From NCBI GenBank assembly GCA_002118135.1, contig BDIU01000301.1, positions 1 through 64,000 on the forward strand: a stretch of DNA of 64,000 nucleotides, in the 5' to 3' direction. The first letter of the stretch is position 1. Each line of letters opens with the position of its first letter. The notes beneath the pieces were generated by a model. The model was given only the letters and a program-made list of their open reading frames with translations, searched no databases and was not told the origin of the DNA. The position numbers and the translations under genes were made by a program. The DNA is from Trebouxia sp. TZW2008 (taxonomy: Eukaryota; Chlorophyta; Trebouxiophyceae; Trebouxiales; Trebouxiaceae). Of the stretch, positions 24,301 to 33,770 are shown piece by piece.

Positions 24301-25592
24301 AGAGGGCACATGAGGGCTTTTTCAAAGGGTCCTTGCTGGCCCACTGTCGCAGCAAAGAGCCCTTGCTGGATGGATCATCGCTTTTCCTTCTGCATGCCAT
24401 TGCAAAGTTTGACATTGACTTCCTCAGCACAAGCTCAGAGTGTGAGCTGTAAACGGGTCGCTGCAGAGCACATGGGTTGTTGTATGGCACACGGGGTGAT
24501 GCAGTGCAACTCGCACTTCAGATCAGCAGGAGAGCGAGCTTGTTAATCATCTGACACAGCAAGCTGCTATCATTGTGGAGGTTGGCAACATTACATTTGC
24601 AGAAACGCATGCGCTAGGATGATGAGAAAGACTCACTTGGGTGGGTGTGCCAAACTCAGGAAGGCCTGCAGTGTCAGGTCTAGGTTCTTGACTAGGTTTG
24701 CTGCACATGTCTGACCCATAGCTGCAATGGTGGCCAGCAGATACAGCGAGGCATTGGCCTTGTGTCGAACTGTTGAGCTGAGCTGCTGCTGCAAGTAATT
24801 GATACGCTTTGCCAAAATGCTGTCAGCAAAGGCCAACAGCGCTGCCTGAAACTGTGATGCTACTGGTGAAAGTTTCTGCTGTGGCTCTGTCTGGTGACTT
24901 TGGCACAGCTGGAGTAGCTCAGCAGAGGCCAGAAGCAATTTGAGGCTGACGTCTTCATTGCGGACCTGCAGGCAGTGCATGAAACGCTGCAGACGGCCAC
25001 CAGCAGCAATGCTCAAGGCATGCAGCAGAACACACCAGTGCTGGGGTATTCCACGCAACAAGCAAGGCATCCAAAGTCGGCAGAAGCTGTGCATTTTGCT
25101 GTGATCCTGAGTCAGCGTCCTCATTCTGCAGCCGTCTTAGTAAGTTTTGCAAGCCTGCAGCACGCATGCCGTTGAAGTCCCGTGTTGCAGCATGCAGCGC
25201 TGCTGCAACAAGTAGGGCGGCTTTGTGACGTGGGGCTGTGATTGACCTTTGACGACTGTTTCTGGGTCCCTGATGGCGGCAAGCTGCTGGCGTACTTGAG
25301 CGTGATCGACCGGCTTTTCGACAAGTGCCTGCTGTAACGGCTGCGATAATGCCGTTTCGGGCGGCTGATGGTAGCCGAAGAGTCCGGCCAGCTTACCAGG
25401 CATGTTGACGGGGTTGAACGGCGGCGGCACAGCTAGCCGCTGCGCTCTGCAACTCCGAGCTGTCTGCAGGAAAGTCATGCACTCCAACACCGCTGCAGGC
25501 GTTTCTTGCGATTGATCGTTTTTTGTCTTCGTTCGTGAGTAGTCATATAAGTCGCAGCCAATTAGTACATTTGCTTCACGTGCGAGACACAT
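2359..25592 (-). CDS. URB1: URB1/Npa1-like nucleolar pre-ribosome-associated protein (multi-exon, 3' end unresolved)
   Basis: Large HEAT-like helical protein expected to act in the nucleolus on early 60S pre-ribosomes, as yeast Npa1/Urb1 and human URB1 do. Family hallmarks appear in the right order along the minus strand. An N-terminal Npa1 region is followed by HKANASLYLLATIAAMG and a DLTLQAFLSL segment. Then come an AHDMLMALGTDPSHG segment, SALVRVL-type helices, and finally the C-terminal NopRA1 region with SAYGATLSGPDQSLL, LPSVIAIFLAES and MYMPINKLLLKRP. A Lys-rich stretch near 17.57 kb (SSKKKNKKRK) suits nuclear import. The ATG at 25592 or the in-frame ATG at 25403 (MPGKLAGLFGYH) may be the start. 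The gene diverges from the surface-protein gene at 26.2 kb across a CpG-rich promoter. Many introns carry decayed copies of neighbouring exon edges, and one apparent single-base frameshift lies near 25.03 kb. Family assignment is firm; exact exon set is not. Confidence 0.86.
3480..4265 (-). repeat. Partial copies of two adjacent URB1 exons
   Basis: The 3' end of exon 3679-3800 (GLRGPLDAPLYR) is repeated at about 3490-3550 as FEGPSDAPLYR, with the donor GT lost. A segment of the next exon upstream (AESVFVLMSPGSAMY at about 4215-4260) is repeated at about 4080-4130 as VESVFVLMSLG. Both copies lie on the donor (3') side of the intact exon. Confidence 0.75.
6001..6017. repeat. (GA)n microsatellite
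   Basis: An uninterrupted run of GA dinucleotides lies in a URB1 intron of about 830 bp (5829-6656) in which I see no exon apart from the decayed exon copy at 6.49-6.61 kb. Confidence 0.9.
6485..6815 (-). repeat. Twofold copy of a URB1 exon 3' end
   Basis: The exon at about 6657-6815 encodes a segment with EQGCLLIQPQDEEEAAPRS and ends GKRR before a GTAAGA donor. A degenerate copy at about 6485-6610 encodes QGCLLQQPQSEKEAVF and ends RKRS, with the donor degraded. The copy lies 3' of the intact exon. Confidence 0.75.
8118..9552 (-). repeat. Duplicated and triplicated URB1 exon edges
   Basis: Exon 8118-8356 (acceptor side ETAPGNDSPTTQELTKSPLA) has an acceptor-side copy at about 8455-8566 (ETASDDDSPPTQKLIDAPLA). 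Exon 9330-9552 (donor side SPAEVKLLRRLLAALLPDED) has two donor-side copies, at about 9140-9235 (SAAEAKLLWRLLAVLLPDED) and about 8965-9068 (SPAEVKLLRQLLAALLPDEH). Both 9 kb copies keep an open frame over the shared segment. Confidence 0.85.
9750..9957. mobile_element. Dispersed short inverted-repeat element, copy 1
   Basis: It shares with other copies an internal block around GCATGCTGACTGCAGT and ends ACTGTAC at about 9951-9957. The left end near 9756 is less clear. No coding capacity was seen. It lies inside a URB1 intron, and its right terminal GTACAG (minus strand) is flush with a degenerate exon copy. Confidence 0.5.
9950..10724 (-). repeat. Five tandem copies of a 35-codon URB1 exon's 3' half
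   Basis: The intact exon is 10620-10724 (in-phase, 105 bp), ending TLTAAFKQPQLSPQ before GTATTC. Donor-side copies occur at about 10440-10500 (LTTAFKQSQF), 10200-10262 (TLTDAFKPPQLSSQ before GTGCTC), 10070-10140 (PLTVMFKQPQ) and 9950-9995 (YKQSQLSQ before GTACAG). Spacing is about 130-200 bp. The outermost copy abuts the end of a dispersed inverted-repeat element. Confidence 0.85.
11050..12110 (-). repeat. Six tandem copies of a URB1 exon 5' edge
   Basis: The intact exon is 11050-11308, starting SLAAISNLQQHIVNMLKLCW after TTTGACAG. Acceptor-side copies of about 60 bp occur at about 11400-11465, 11565-11630, 11755-11820, 11905-11955 and 12055-12115, spaced 150-190 bp. All lie 5' of the intact exon. 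The copies share plus-strand words such as GCATGTTGACG, GTGCTG and TGCTGATGACAACT, and they are increasingly degenerate. Confidence 0.82.
13370..13953 (-). repeat. Three tandem copies of a URB1 exon, two still open
   Basis: The copies start near 13953, 13730 and 13500 (minus strand). Copy A reads YVKHALQHPTAASELVAAQL and copy C reads YVKHTLQHPTAASGLIAAQL. Both are open and retain CATGCAG or similar acceptors. Copy B between them has lost the frame before the HPTA block. Which of A and C is used, or whether they are alternatives, cannot be told from sequence alone. Confidence 0.8.
13846..21578 (-). other. URB1: URB1 exons, central part
   Basis: Exons read: 20639-21578 (940 bp), 19737-20089, a weak one near 19.46-19.58 kb, 18664-18785, about 18.42-18.56 kb, 17413-18160, 16712-17013, 15861-16388, 15166-15520, 14684-14850 and about 13.85-13.95 kb. 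The 20.6-21.6 kb exon encodes a poly-Ala run from a GCA/GCG tract near 20.87-20.90 kb inside an otherwise conserved helical region (VTLVRVLKGYQRCLPEAM at its end). The 19.7 kb exon has the family's LFDLLGR...ALWLGLLPKRP motif. The 18.66 kb exon reads LGFLCEALASLSRRPQHYWG. The 15861 boundary has a GCAAGA donor, so this is a probable GC-AG intron. The 17.4-18.2 kb exon contains an acidic/basic linker with a likely nuclear signal. Confidence 0.68.
14478..14850 (-). repeat. Exon 14684-14850 with a donor-side copy
   Basis: The plus-strand string CTTTTGCTGCTGACA plus flanking bases at the donor side of exon 14684-14850 recurs at about 14478-14530, again preceded by a donor-like TTAC. The copy lies 3' of the intact exon. 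Confidence 0.7.
22406..25592 (-). other. URB1: URB1 exons, N-terminal Npa1 part
   Basis: Exons read, in transcription order: 25247-25592, 24637-25154, 24218-24446, 23722-23878, about 23545-23665, about 23050-23330 and 22406-22649. The phase fits at the first junction (VVK|GLQNLL) and at the third (HPP|N|SHSELVL, acceptor TTTACAG). The exon at 24.2-24.4 kb carries the conserved WASKDPLKKPSCALL segment. The 23.7 kb exon carries DPSQGLPAFLQAEAF, and the 22.4 kb exon the DYLSSCPSSFLEPIDSSSSQ helix pair that matches the post-Npa1 region. The exon near 23.1-23.3 kb has a disordered Gly/Ser-rich extension that is longer than the family norm. Donor/acceptor limits at 23.05-23.67 kb are the least certain. 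Confidence 0.72.
22827..22869. repeat. CAG trinucleotide tract
   Basis: Interrupted (CAG)n run within an intron of the URB1 gene. Similar short CAG tracts occur at about 3999-4020, 20865-20900 (coding, poly-Ala on the minus strand) and 44300-44320. Confidence 0.85.
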
Positions 25593-26234
25593 GGGTTCAT
25601 GCCTGACTTTGCCGCCAATGCCAATACGGCGGTGTCCGCAAAATGCATGGCATTTGGCACAAAGGCAGCCGATACAAGCTGCGGCAGCTGCGGCCGGCCT
25701 CGACGCAATGGCACTTCCGACTGTGAAGCGTCCAGCTGGCTGACTGAGGTGCGCCTTGCCGGCAGTTGCTGGCCGTGTCGTTGAGTTCCTCTATCTGTCA
25801 CAAGCTTAGGCTGCAGGCTCGCAACCGTGCACGGACGCACATCTTGCGAGCCTTGCAAGATCTGAGCTTTGAGGCAGCCGTGAATCTGTAGAGTCAGTTC
25901 CAGCCGCTGACACAGCTTGCCCGTGCTTTCGAGCGTCGCAGCAAATTTCATCAAAGGTTGCTTCCACCGGTCACGCAGCTCAAAGGGCGAACGATTCTGT
26001 CTTGACCGCTCCCAGCGTGCTCTACTCTCAACGTCCGGCCGTTTCAACACTTCCTACGCAGTCTTCCGCCATTTGCAGCAGCTCGAAATCGTCAGCGTCT
26101 GCGACGCAACTCCTCCCTGTTTCCCACAGCGACATAACATTTGCTAGCCTGGTGCAGCAGTCGACGCAAGGGCAGGCCGCAGTTTTGTAAACGTATTTGA
26201 TCAGCCACCGCGGCTTTCCAACACAGCAGCGTCA
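25593..26234. promoter_or_regulatory. CpG-rich divergent promoter region between URB1 (-) and the surface-protein gene (+)
   Basis: The interval separates the probable URB1 start (25592) from the ATG of the plus-strand gene (26235). It is visibly richer in CG dinucleotides than the introns on either side, like the other first-exon regions in this window. Open frames on both strands here are probably a by-product of base composition. A non-coding first exon for either gene could lie in this stretch. Confidence 0.5.
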
Positions 26235-29200
26235 ATGGCCTCACTCCTCGAAACCCAGCCCCTGTTGGCTCTGCTGTTCATCACGCTTGCTGTCAGCGCT
26301 CAAGGTACAGAGCCAGATCTTCAAGTCAAGCAAGGCTCAACAGCACACTTCAGTCTACGACGGGCTTTTGCGCCACACTGCCACTGGATCTATGGCTGAC
26401 TGTGGGATTGCATGCAGGTCAAAGCTCCACCCTGACAGTGGAGATGCAAATCTTTGGTTCATCAGTCCTGCCTTTCACGTCAGACAAACAAGGCATCATC
26501 ACACAGGGCATGGCAGCTTTCCTAAACTCTGGCGTAACTGCCTCACAAATTATTTTGACTGTGGAGACCCAGATTGCAGGGGTGAGTCTCACCTGTTCCA
26601 CCTTGATTAGGCAACATATGATGCGTGTCTTACCTCACAGCGCCCGAGATGCATCTGAGATGTTGCTTTGCACATTCAACCCACTGCAATACATCAAAGT
26701 GTGGTGCAAGCCTCTGATAGTCAATAACGCCCTGTTGGCGTTTCGCAGTTGAGCATGTTGTGCTCAGCAAGCATGTATTGCAGCAGTCTGTGTGACTTCC
26801 CAAGGCGTCACTGTCTTGTACGCGTGATTAACGCATCAACTACAGCTCATACTACGCAGCAACAAGAGTAAATGCTAAGACAGTAACAGCACATACGTAT
26901 AAGTACAGCTACGGCAAGATTCCAGGGCAATTGCACATCCAGCTTGTTTGGCTAAGTGCCAGCCTCATGACAGCCTATGTATCAGTGATATCTACAGCCC
27001 AACAGGACAGCTGCATGAAGCAGAGTTTTGGCTTGCAGCAACAGCTATCCTCAGCCCCTCGCCAATGTGACAAGCATACATTTTCAAGATATTGCCGACA
27101 GCAACAGCAGGCAGGAGCAATCTGAAAGCATGTGTTTTTCTACATCAACTTCAACAGCGCTTGCCTAATGCACAGGCATAAAGATTGACGTCCCGTATTC
27201 TTCACGTGCAGACAGCAACAGCAGGCAGGCGACATTTGATGGCAGTGGGCAATGGTGAGCCTGGGGTGCAGATCAACATGCAGATCCCAACTACTGCCTC
27301 CAATGCATCAACGCAGTCAACAGCCATTCAAAACGCCATCAACAATGGGGCTTTGGCAAGCCAGTGGGGCAGGCTAGGTAAGACCTTTCCAAACATGTGT
27401 CCTTGACATAGGCATAGATGATAAGGCATTTTGCGTATAGCAATCTCAGCCATGCACAGATAGTTGCTCAGGATCCTCAAACTAGCAATCAGAGCTTGTC
27501 CTACAGCATAAATGTAGCATAACAGTAACGCCACCAAAATTGCGTGCTTCACTGACTGACCGAGTGCTGCTTGTGGCTTCCAACATTAATTTTACACCTC
27601 ATATTGCCCTTGATAGCTGTCAGAAGCGTTTTGAGCTGGTCACATGTAACCAACACATCTGCCCAACATTTCCAAGCATGCACAGCATGCTTGCGTGCTT
27701 GCTGTAAAGTGCATTGCCTCTTCAGGCAATGCTTCATGCAAAGGATTTTGCAGCTTTGACTTGACTACACAGCATTCCCACTTGTAGCAGTTGACATGCA
27801 TCTGATTACAAGCTTGCATCCTCAGACATCTGAGTTTTGCATATCATTCTCTAAGCTATTTCTGGTTTTTAACGCAGGTCTGCAGACATCTGGCTACAAT
27901 GTTCTCAGCAGCAACACAGCAGCTGGCAGTCCAAGTGCTACAGCAACGCCTACAGCAACCCCAACTCCAACCCCAACGGTACGAGCCACAGCAACTCCCA
28001 CTCCAACCCCAACTCCAACCCCCACACCGACCCCAACACCAACTCCAACACCAACTCCAACGCCAACCTTGACCCCAACTCCAACCCCCACTGTCAGGGC
28101 AACCCAAACACCGACCCCCACACCAACACTTGCACCCACATTGACCCCAACTCCAACCCCAACACCAACGGTCAGAGCTACAGAAACTCCAACCCCCACG
28201 CCAACCCCAACAGCAACCCCTACGCCAACCTCCACTCCTACGCCGACCCTAACTCCGACCCTGACCCCAACTCCAACCCCGACGGTCAGAGTCACAGAAA
28301 CCCCAACCCCAACCCCCGCTCCAACACTTGCACCCACCCTGACCCCAACGCTGACCCCTATACCAACCCCCACAGCAACTTTGACCCCAATTCCAACCCC
28401 TACTCCAACACTTGCGCCCACACTGACCCCTACACCGACACCAACCATTGCGCCTACGCCGCTAGCAATCCTGCCAACCCTGACCCCCACCCCAACCCCA
28501 ATTGCGACGCTGCCTGCCACACCAACTCCCACACCCACAGTGAGGCCATCCCCCACCCCAACCCCAACACCCACCCGGACAGTCCTTCCGACCCCAATTG
28601 CAACCCTTGCCCCAACTATTGTTCCAACCCCAACCCCAGTTGCAACTCTGGCGCCAACTTTGGATCCAATGCCAACGCCAACGCCAACACCCACGCCAAC
28701 AGTCCTTCCACTCCCTCTTGCAACCCTTGCACCAACCATAACTCCACCTGCAACCCCACTTGCAACTCTGGCACCAACTGACACCCCCTACCCAACCCCA
28801 CTTCCAACCCTAGCTCCAACCGACACCCCCACCCCAACTCCCACCCCTATACCAACCCCCATATCAACCCCCATTACCACTTTGCCATCAATAGTCTTGC
28901 CCACGCCAACGGCATGTTTCCTGTCCCTGTCCAGCACTGAGTTCTGCTTACAGTGATGGCAACAATCAAGCACACACATCTGCAAACAACTGCAAAATGC
29001 GCAACTCTGCAACTCAGTCACTTTGCTTACAACGCTGATGCGTCCCTGCTGGTTGTCTGTCAACAGCTAGACACGGTATAAACTTGCTGTAATTCTGGTT
29101 TGGTCTGAAAGAAAGCAAGAATATGTTTTTAGGACCTCACCAAATTCTGTAAGGTTCTATTCGCAAAGTCCAAATATTCCTAAATCCTTGAAATTCAGGC

Positions 29201-30313
29201 CATTCTGCCAGCTTTACTAATTTTCATGTGTGTTTGTTGCAGGCAAGCCCTACTTCACTGGAATCCACTCCAGTCAACACTCCAGCTGCTACCACAGCAG
29301 CTACCCCTGCAGCTATTGCGGCAGCTACCCCTGCAGCCACTGCCAACCCTACTACCACAAGTGGAGCATCCACCAACAGCGGCTCTGGCAGCAACAATGG
29401 GGGTAGTGGGGGCAAGGGAGGGTTGCCAGGCTGGGCTATTGCAGTCATTGTGGTGGCGGCGCTGCTCATTCTGGCACTCCTATCAAGTGAGCATCTGCCT
29501 CCTGTATACTTGTTTTGCCCAAATGCCAGATGCTTCTGCTGTGATAAGCTTTTGTAAGTTGCGTCACTTATAGCAGAGTATCAAAACGTCACAGCTGTCA
29601 CAGTGCTGCCACGGCAGCTGCTTGCGATGTCAGTGTTGCTGTAGTGCACAGCACTTTTCAGCCTTTGCAACTTTTGTGCTGGCATGTGATCAAGCGTGTT
29701 GCCTGTTTGAGCTCTGAGGCCTTGGTTTTGGCTCATGTTGCTTACTGTCTGTGCAGGCTTGTGCTGTTGCAAGTATATAGTCAGCCGTCGCCGCAATCGC
29801 CAACAAATGAAGTACGTCGACAACTACTATAACACCGTCGGCTACGGCGAGCCGAGCGCGGCAGACTACGCAGTGACCGGCGCTGCGGCGGGTGGTGGTA
29901 TGGGCTCGCTACGCCAAAACTTGAAGTCTGACAGCATGAGCAGCGGCCACAGCCTGATGTCGAGCAACCCTGTCTTCGACGACTCCGCAGCCAACAGTCA
30001 GACAGCGGCAGGAGCAGGCGCTGGCGCAGCGGCAGGCGCGGGCGTTGGTGCACCTCTGACACGAACTTACAGCAACGCCAGTTCCGGATCTAGGGGACCA
30101 AACCCCAACGCCGGCTGGCTGAACAAGGAAGGACTGGCAAGCAACCCGCTGTACCAAGGGGATAGGACACGCACTCCTTCTGCTGAGAGGCCACGAAGGG
30201 CAAGAGCTCCTTCTGATGCCAGTCCCTTGACAGGCATTACAACTCAGCCAAACAGGGCAAGGGGACGAGTAGGCACCCCTGACCGCAGCATTCTGGACAG
30301 CAATGGTGTTTGA
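26235..30313 (+). CDS. Single-pass surface protein with Thr-Pro repeat stalk (six exons)
   Basis: Exons: 26235-26304, 26418-26581, 27212-27377, 27878 to about 28911, 29243-29486 and 29757-30313. Signal peptide [20 protein letters not shown]. Two small ectodomain segments follow ([13 protein letters not shown]...[11 protein letters not shown], then [20 protein letters not shown]). This pattern resembles the SEA-like/ferredoxin-like modules common in chlorophyte extracellular-matrix proteins (recognition by pattern only). Then come about 340 residues of TPTP repeats, a Gly/Ser/Asn linker, one membrane helix ([18 protein letters not shown]) and CCC next to RRRNRQQ. The cytoplasmic tail of about 175 residues has NPVFDD and NPLYQGD motifs. 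Junction phases fit at 26304/26418, 26581/27212, 27377/27878 and 29486/29757. The donor after the repeat is unclear; GCATGT at 28912 would give a GC-AG intron. Expected at the plasma membrane facing the cell wall; function unknown. Confidence 0.82.
27938..28915 (+). repeat. Coding Thr-Pro (TPTP) repeat array
   Basis: The array is a degenerate hexamer-based repeat of ACNCCN codons giving alternating Thr-Pro, punctuated by TVRAT/TVRVT inserts in the first half and by APT, LATL and IPTP variants in the second. It probably forms an extended, O-glycosylated stalk, as in algal hydroxyproline-rich glycoproteins (family knowledge). The reverse strand is open as a Val-Gly frame, which is a mirror of the repeat. 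Confidence 0.95.
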
Positions 30314-31826
30314 TTTCGTGGTTATATAGAAGCATTTCAGCCAGCTCAGGGTTTTTTATTTTCAGTATGACAACACAGCAAGGAATGAGGAAGGACAGCT
30401 GAATCTATACAGGCCCAGCCACAGAAACAAACGAACATGGAACAGTCTGTGTTCCAGTTTTGCGGCAGCAGGCGTCAATGTTGTGTGTTGTCACAAGGCA
30501 CACAATGGCTGATGCTGTTAAAACTTGATACATTGTTCAGAAGAGCGTGCATATATCCTCAATGTTCCAGCCTGTACTGCTGACCATCAATGTTTCTGCG
30601 TGCGTCCCGTTTCATTAGATAAACTATGTTTTGCTTCAAAAAATTGTGATCCCAGCAAACTTGATTTGAATAGATAGCTCCCCCATTTCCTTCAGAGCAC
30701 GCCATGTAGGTGCTGCTTGTATAGACTCACATCAGATTCTGTGTTACGCTGTTTGCCCTGATAATGATTTGAGTGTGTAACATCTGTCATATACTATAGT
30801 ATGCTCCGCAGTCTGGTCAAGATATCATGTATCTGCAGCAGCTACTCGAAGAGCATCAAGTGGCATCGTAGTAAACCAGCAACAATTGCAACATGCAAAA
30901 GAACAGCATCAGAAAGAGCAGCGGGGCATGATAGCAGTACTACACAGGTCACAATTGCCAGCTGCATGTGCCTAATGTTCCACTAGCATCTAGTGTCGCT
31001 TTTGTACAACACAAAATGCTGTGCATTTGTGTTGACGTTTCAAAAGCAACCCAGGTCAGCATTCACTATGTTCATCATTAACAGCACCACAAGCTAGCAG
31101 GAACCTTGGCATGAGCAGCAATTCATGCTGTAATGCCTCAGAACATTGTGTTGTCAACATGTGCAACTACTGACATTAGATCAGTACGTCACGACCCGGA
31201 GTGCACAGCAGAACCAATCAGTCATGATGCTAACAGGCCAGGCACAAAACAGGTGGCATCCATTTCAATGTTTTTTGAGTTTCTGATGAGCAGTCTGACA
31301 CCATTTCCCAAAATTGTCACTGCCCCAGAGGTAGGTCTAATTTTGCTGCATGTGTAGCTTCTCTGATTGTAGGGTGTCAATAAAACCCTAAGACAGAATC
31401 CCAAGAAATCGTCACTGTCCCAAAGGAAGTGGTATCTTTGCTCCATTAACTGTTGTGAACTGATGCTCTTGACAGTGCCTGCACATGCACATATAAATAT
31501 GACGGTTGTAAACTGATGCTGCTGATAGTGCCTGGACATGAACTCAAGTACATGAACAGATGCACAGTTAGCAGCCTCTCAAGCATTCACTTGAAGCCAG
31601 TACGCGCCTTTATTTACTGTCAATGACCCAGGACGTGTTGCACAGCATTAGCTCTGGCAAAAGTATGATGCACAGCAGCATTAGCTGTAGCAAGAGTATA
31701 ATGCACAATGCTCATACTCATTGCACAGACGCGTGTGAGACTACTGTTCCCATGAATCTTCAGGTGCATAGCTTTCAATGTGCACGTTGTCCAGTGCAAG
31801 GGTTCTTCTGCATCAGGGCAGTTCAA
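30314..31826. other. 3' region of the surface-protein gene and intergenic DNA, no gene seen
   Basis: Short frames only. A TGTAA hexamer-like element, the usual green-algal polyadenylation signal, occurs near 30774-30780 on the plus strand and may end the surface-protein transcript. Confidence 0.55.
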
Positions 31827-32003
31827 TACAGCAAACTCTTGTTGTAATGACTGCTCTGGTTACCAAGAAGTTTGTCCTGAAATCAAATTGTCCTCACTCA
31901 GAGGGACCACTGCAGTCAGAATGCAGTGATGGTCACCAATAGCACTGTCCTTACGTCGAGGTTGTCCTTACATCGAGTGTCCTTACAACAAGAGTTTACT
32001 GTA
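31827..32003. mobile_element. Dispersed short inverted-repeat element, copy 2 (clear terminal repeats)
   Basis: The left end reads ATACAGCAAACTCTTGTTGT and the right end, reverse-complemented, reads GTACAGTAAACTCTTGTTGT. Together they form a terminal inverted repeat of about 25 bp. The interior contains the family block around ACTGCAGTCAGAATGCAGTG and repeated GTCCTTAC words. The element is about 177 bp and non-coding, so this is a MITE-like element. Confidence 0.75.
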
Positions 32004-32009
32004 CAAGGA

Positions 32010-33770
32010 ATTTCCCTTGGTCATCAATGCAGTTTTCACAGAGACAAGGATTGCACCAGAGGGCATCAGGCTTGAAGCAGGTGCCTTGCAGCTGTTGAGT
32101 CCTCGCTGTGAAGAGAAAAAAAATAACACAGACTTATCATGTGGTAGTGCATTCCAATAACTTTCTGTCAATGGGAGCAGTTTTTGCAATGTTTGCTGGT
32201 TTTTACTACTGAATAGGAAAGATCTCCGTCCGGCGAGTGCAGCGCTACTGGATAAACATGTTCATGATGCTGGCAATTGTCACCTTAGTTTGAGCATTGG
32301 TGATGACACAGGCCAAATTCATGCTGGGTATAGGGCATAAAACTCACCAGAGAGTGTCAAGCTTGAAGGGAGTGCCTTGCAGCTGTTGACTCCAGTGAGA
32401 GCAGCGCTGCTGGGTGGACTTATCAGTGATGATGACAAATATGGCGATTGTCACCTCACTTTGATCATCCTGATCATCACTGATGACAAAGGTCAAAATG
32501 ATGCTGGGTATAGGGCGTAAAGCTTACCAGAGAGTATCAGGCTTGAATGGGGTGCCCTGAAGCTGTTGGGTCCAGTGAGTGCAGCGCTGCTGGATGGCCT
32601 TGCGCTGCTCCAGGGTCAGTTGACGCGGCTGGAGCACTCGCCCGAGAGTCATGTGCATGATGCTGCTCTGCTTGCTTGACCCTCCTGAACGAAGTCAAGA
32701 GCATTTCAGTTACAAGTGAACAAAATGTGGCTTGCATCAACATCGTCCCTTAAGAGGCTGAGGCACTCGCCCCAAAGTCATGTGCATGATGCTGCTCTGC
32801 TTGCTTGACACCCCTGAGCGCAGTCAAGAGCATTTCGGACAACGTGAGCAGAATGTGGCTTGAATCAACATTTTCCCTGAAGGGGCTGAACCCCCCAGCC
32901 CCCCCCACAGCCCCCCACCCCCAACCCCGAAGTTATGTGCATGATGCTGCTCTGCTTGCTTGACACCCCTCAGTCACAAGGATTGAACGCAAAACAATCC
33001 TCATGCAGTTGTGTCAAGTTGCCGCCTCATATGCCACCGGCAGTTGTAAGTAGCAGCAGTGCTTGCAAGTTGTAAGCAGCTGTGTAGGTCGCAGGCAACT
33101 GGTATCTTGTTGTGTCAATTTTGACTGAGGAAGCTGGTTGCTGATTTGGTGACATGAGCTATTTCTGACTTGTGATGCCTAACTGCATCATTGCTTGTCT
33201 CTGGACATTAGCATGGACTGGCCGTCTCTGGACCTGAGCAGTAAGGGTTGGCTGCCTGGAAAGGCTTTCCTAATTTGGTGGTGCATGCCAGCCAGCTCGC
33301 CTGTTATGTCCACAAGGCACAAAAGCAATGTCGCATTGAGCCCTTCATGAGAGTTCATGTGATGGGTTTGCTAATAAAGGAGTGTTAGCAAATCTGATAA
33401 GGTTTGCTAACACTGCATGAAGGCACGTAGCATCTTCTGTCATCATACTTTGAGAAAGCATATAGGCTGTTCTTTCTTTGACATGAGCAGCATAAGTCGG
33501 CTACCTGGAAAGGCTTCCCTAATCTGATGGCGCATGCCAGCCAGCTTGCCTGTTATATCCACAAGGCACAGTAGCAGTGTCCCACTGTTAGCAAACACCA
33601 CACTATGCACCTGCAACAGCACTCCTGATGTGAAGACACTCTTTGCGTTTACGCTCAATCTGCAGTTGCTTGTCCAAAACCATAGCATACCAGCCAGCTT
33701 GCCTTTAATGTCCACAAGGCACAACAGCAGCGTCCCACTCTTAGTGAATATCTCACTGTGTACCTATAGC
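32010..33770 (-). repeat. Tandem partial copies of two exons of the 2H gene
   Basis: The donor side of exon 32528-32684 (GTPFKPDTLW) has copies at about 32341-32405 and 32045-32105. Its acceptor side (SSIMHMTLG) has copies at about 32765-32830 and 32930-32975. Exon 33505-33610 (SGTLLLCLVDITGKLAG) has copies at about 33285-33330 and 33680-33770. In all cases acceptor-side copies are 5' and donor-side copies 3' of the intact exon. The 34.3 kb exon also has a small donor-side copy near 34160-34200. Confidence 0.8.

Noticed and set aside
25562..26050. Minus-strand open frame upstream of the URB1 start
   Set aside because: There is a stop just before it, no ATG near its beginning and a different frame from URB1. 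It looks like a composition effect of the divergent promoter. A Myb-like SPFELRDRWKQ string was considered but is too short to support a gene.
27894..28784. Long minus-strand open frame (about 296 codons, Val-Gly repeats)
   Set aside because: It is the mirror of the coding Thr-Pro repeat on the plus strand. The plus frame has a signal peptide, phased splice sites and a membrane span, and the minus frame has none.
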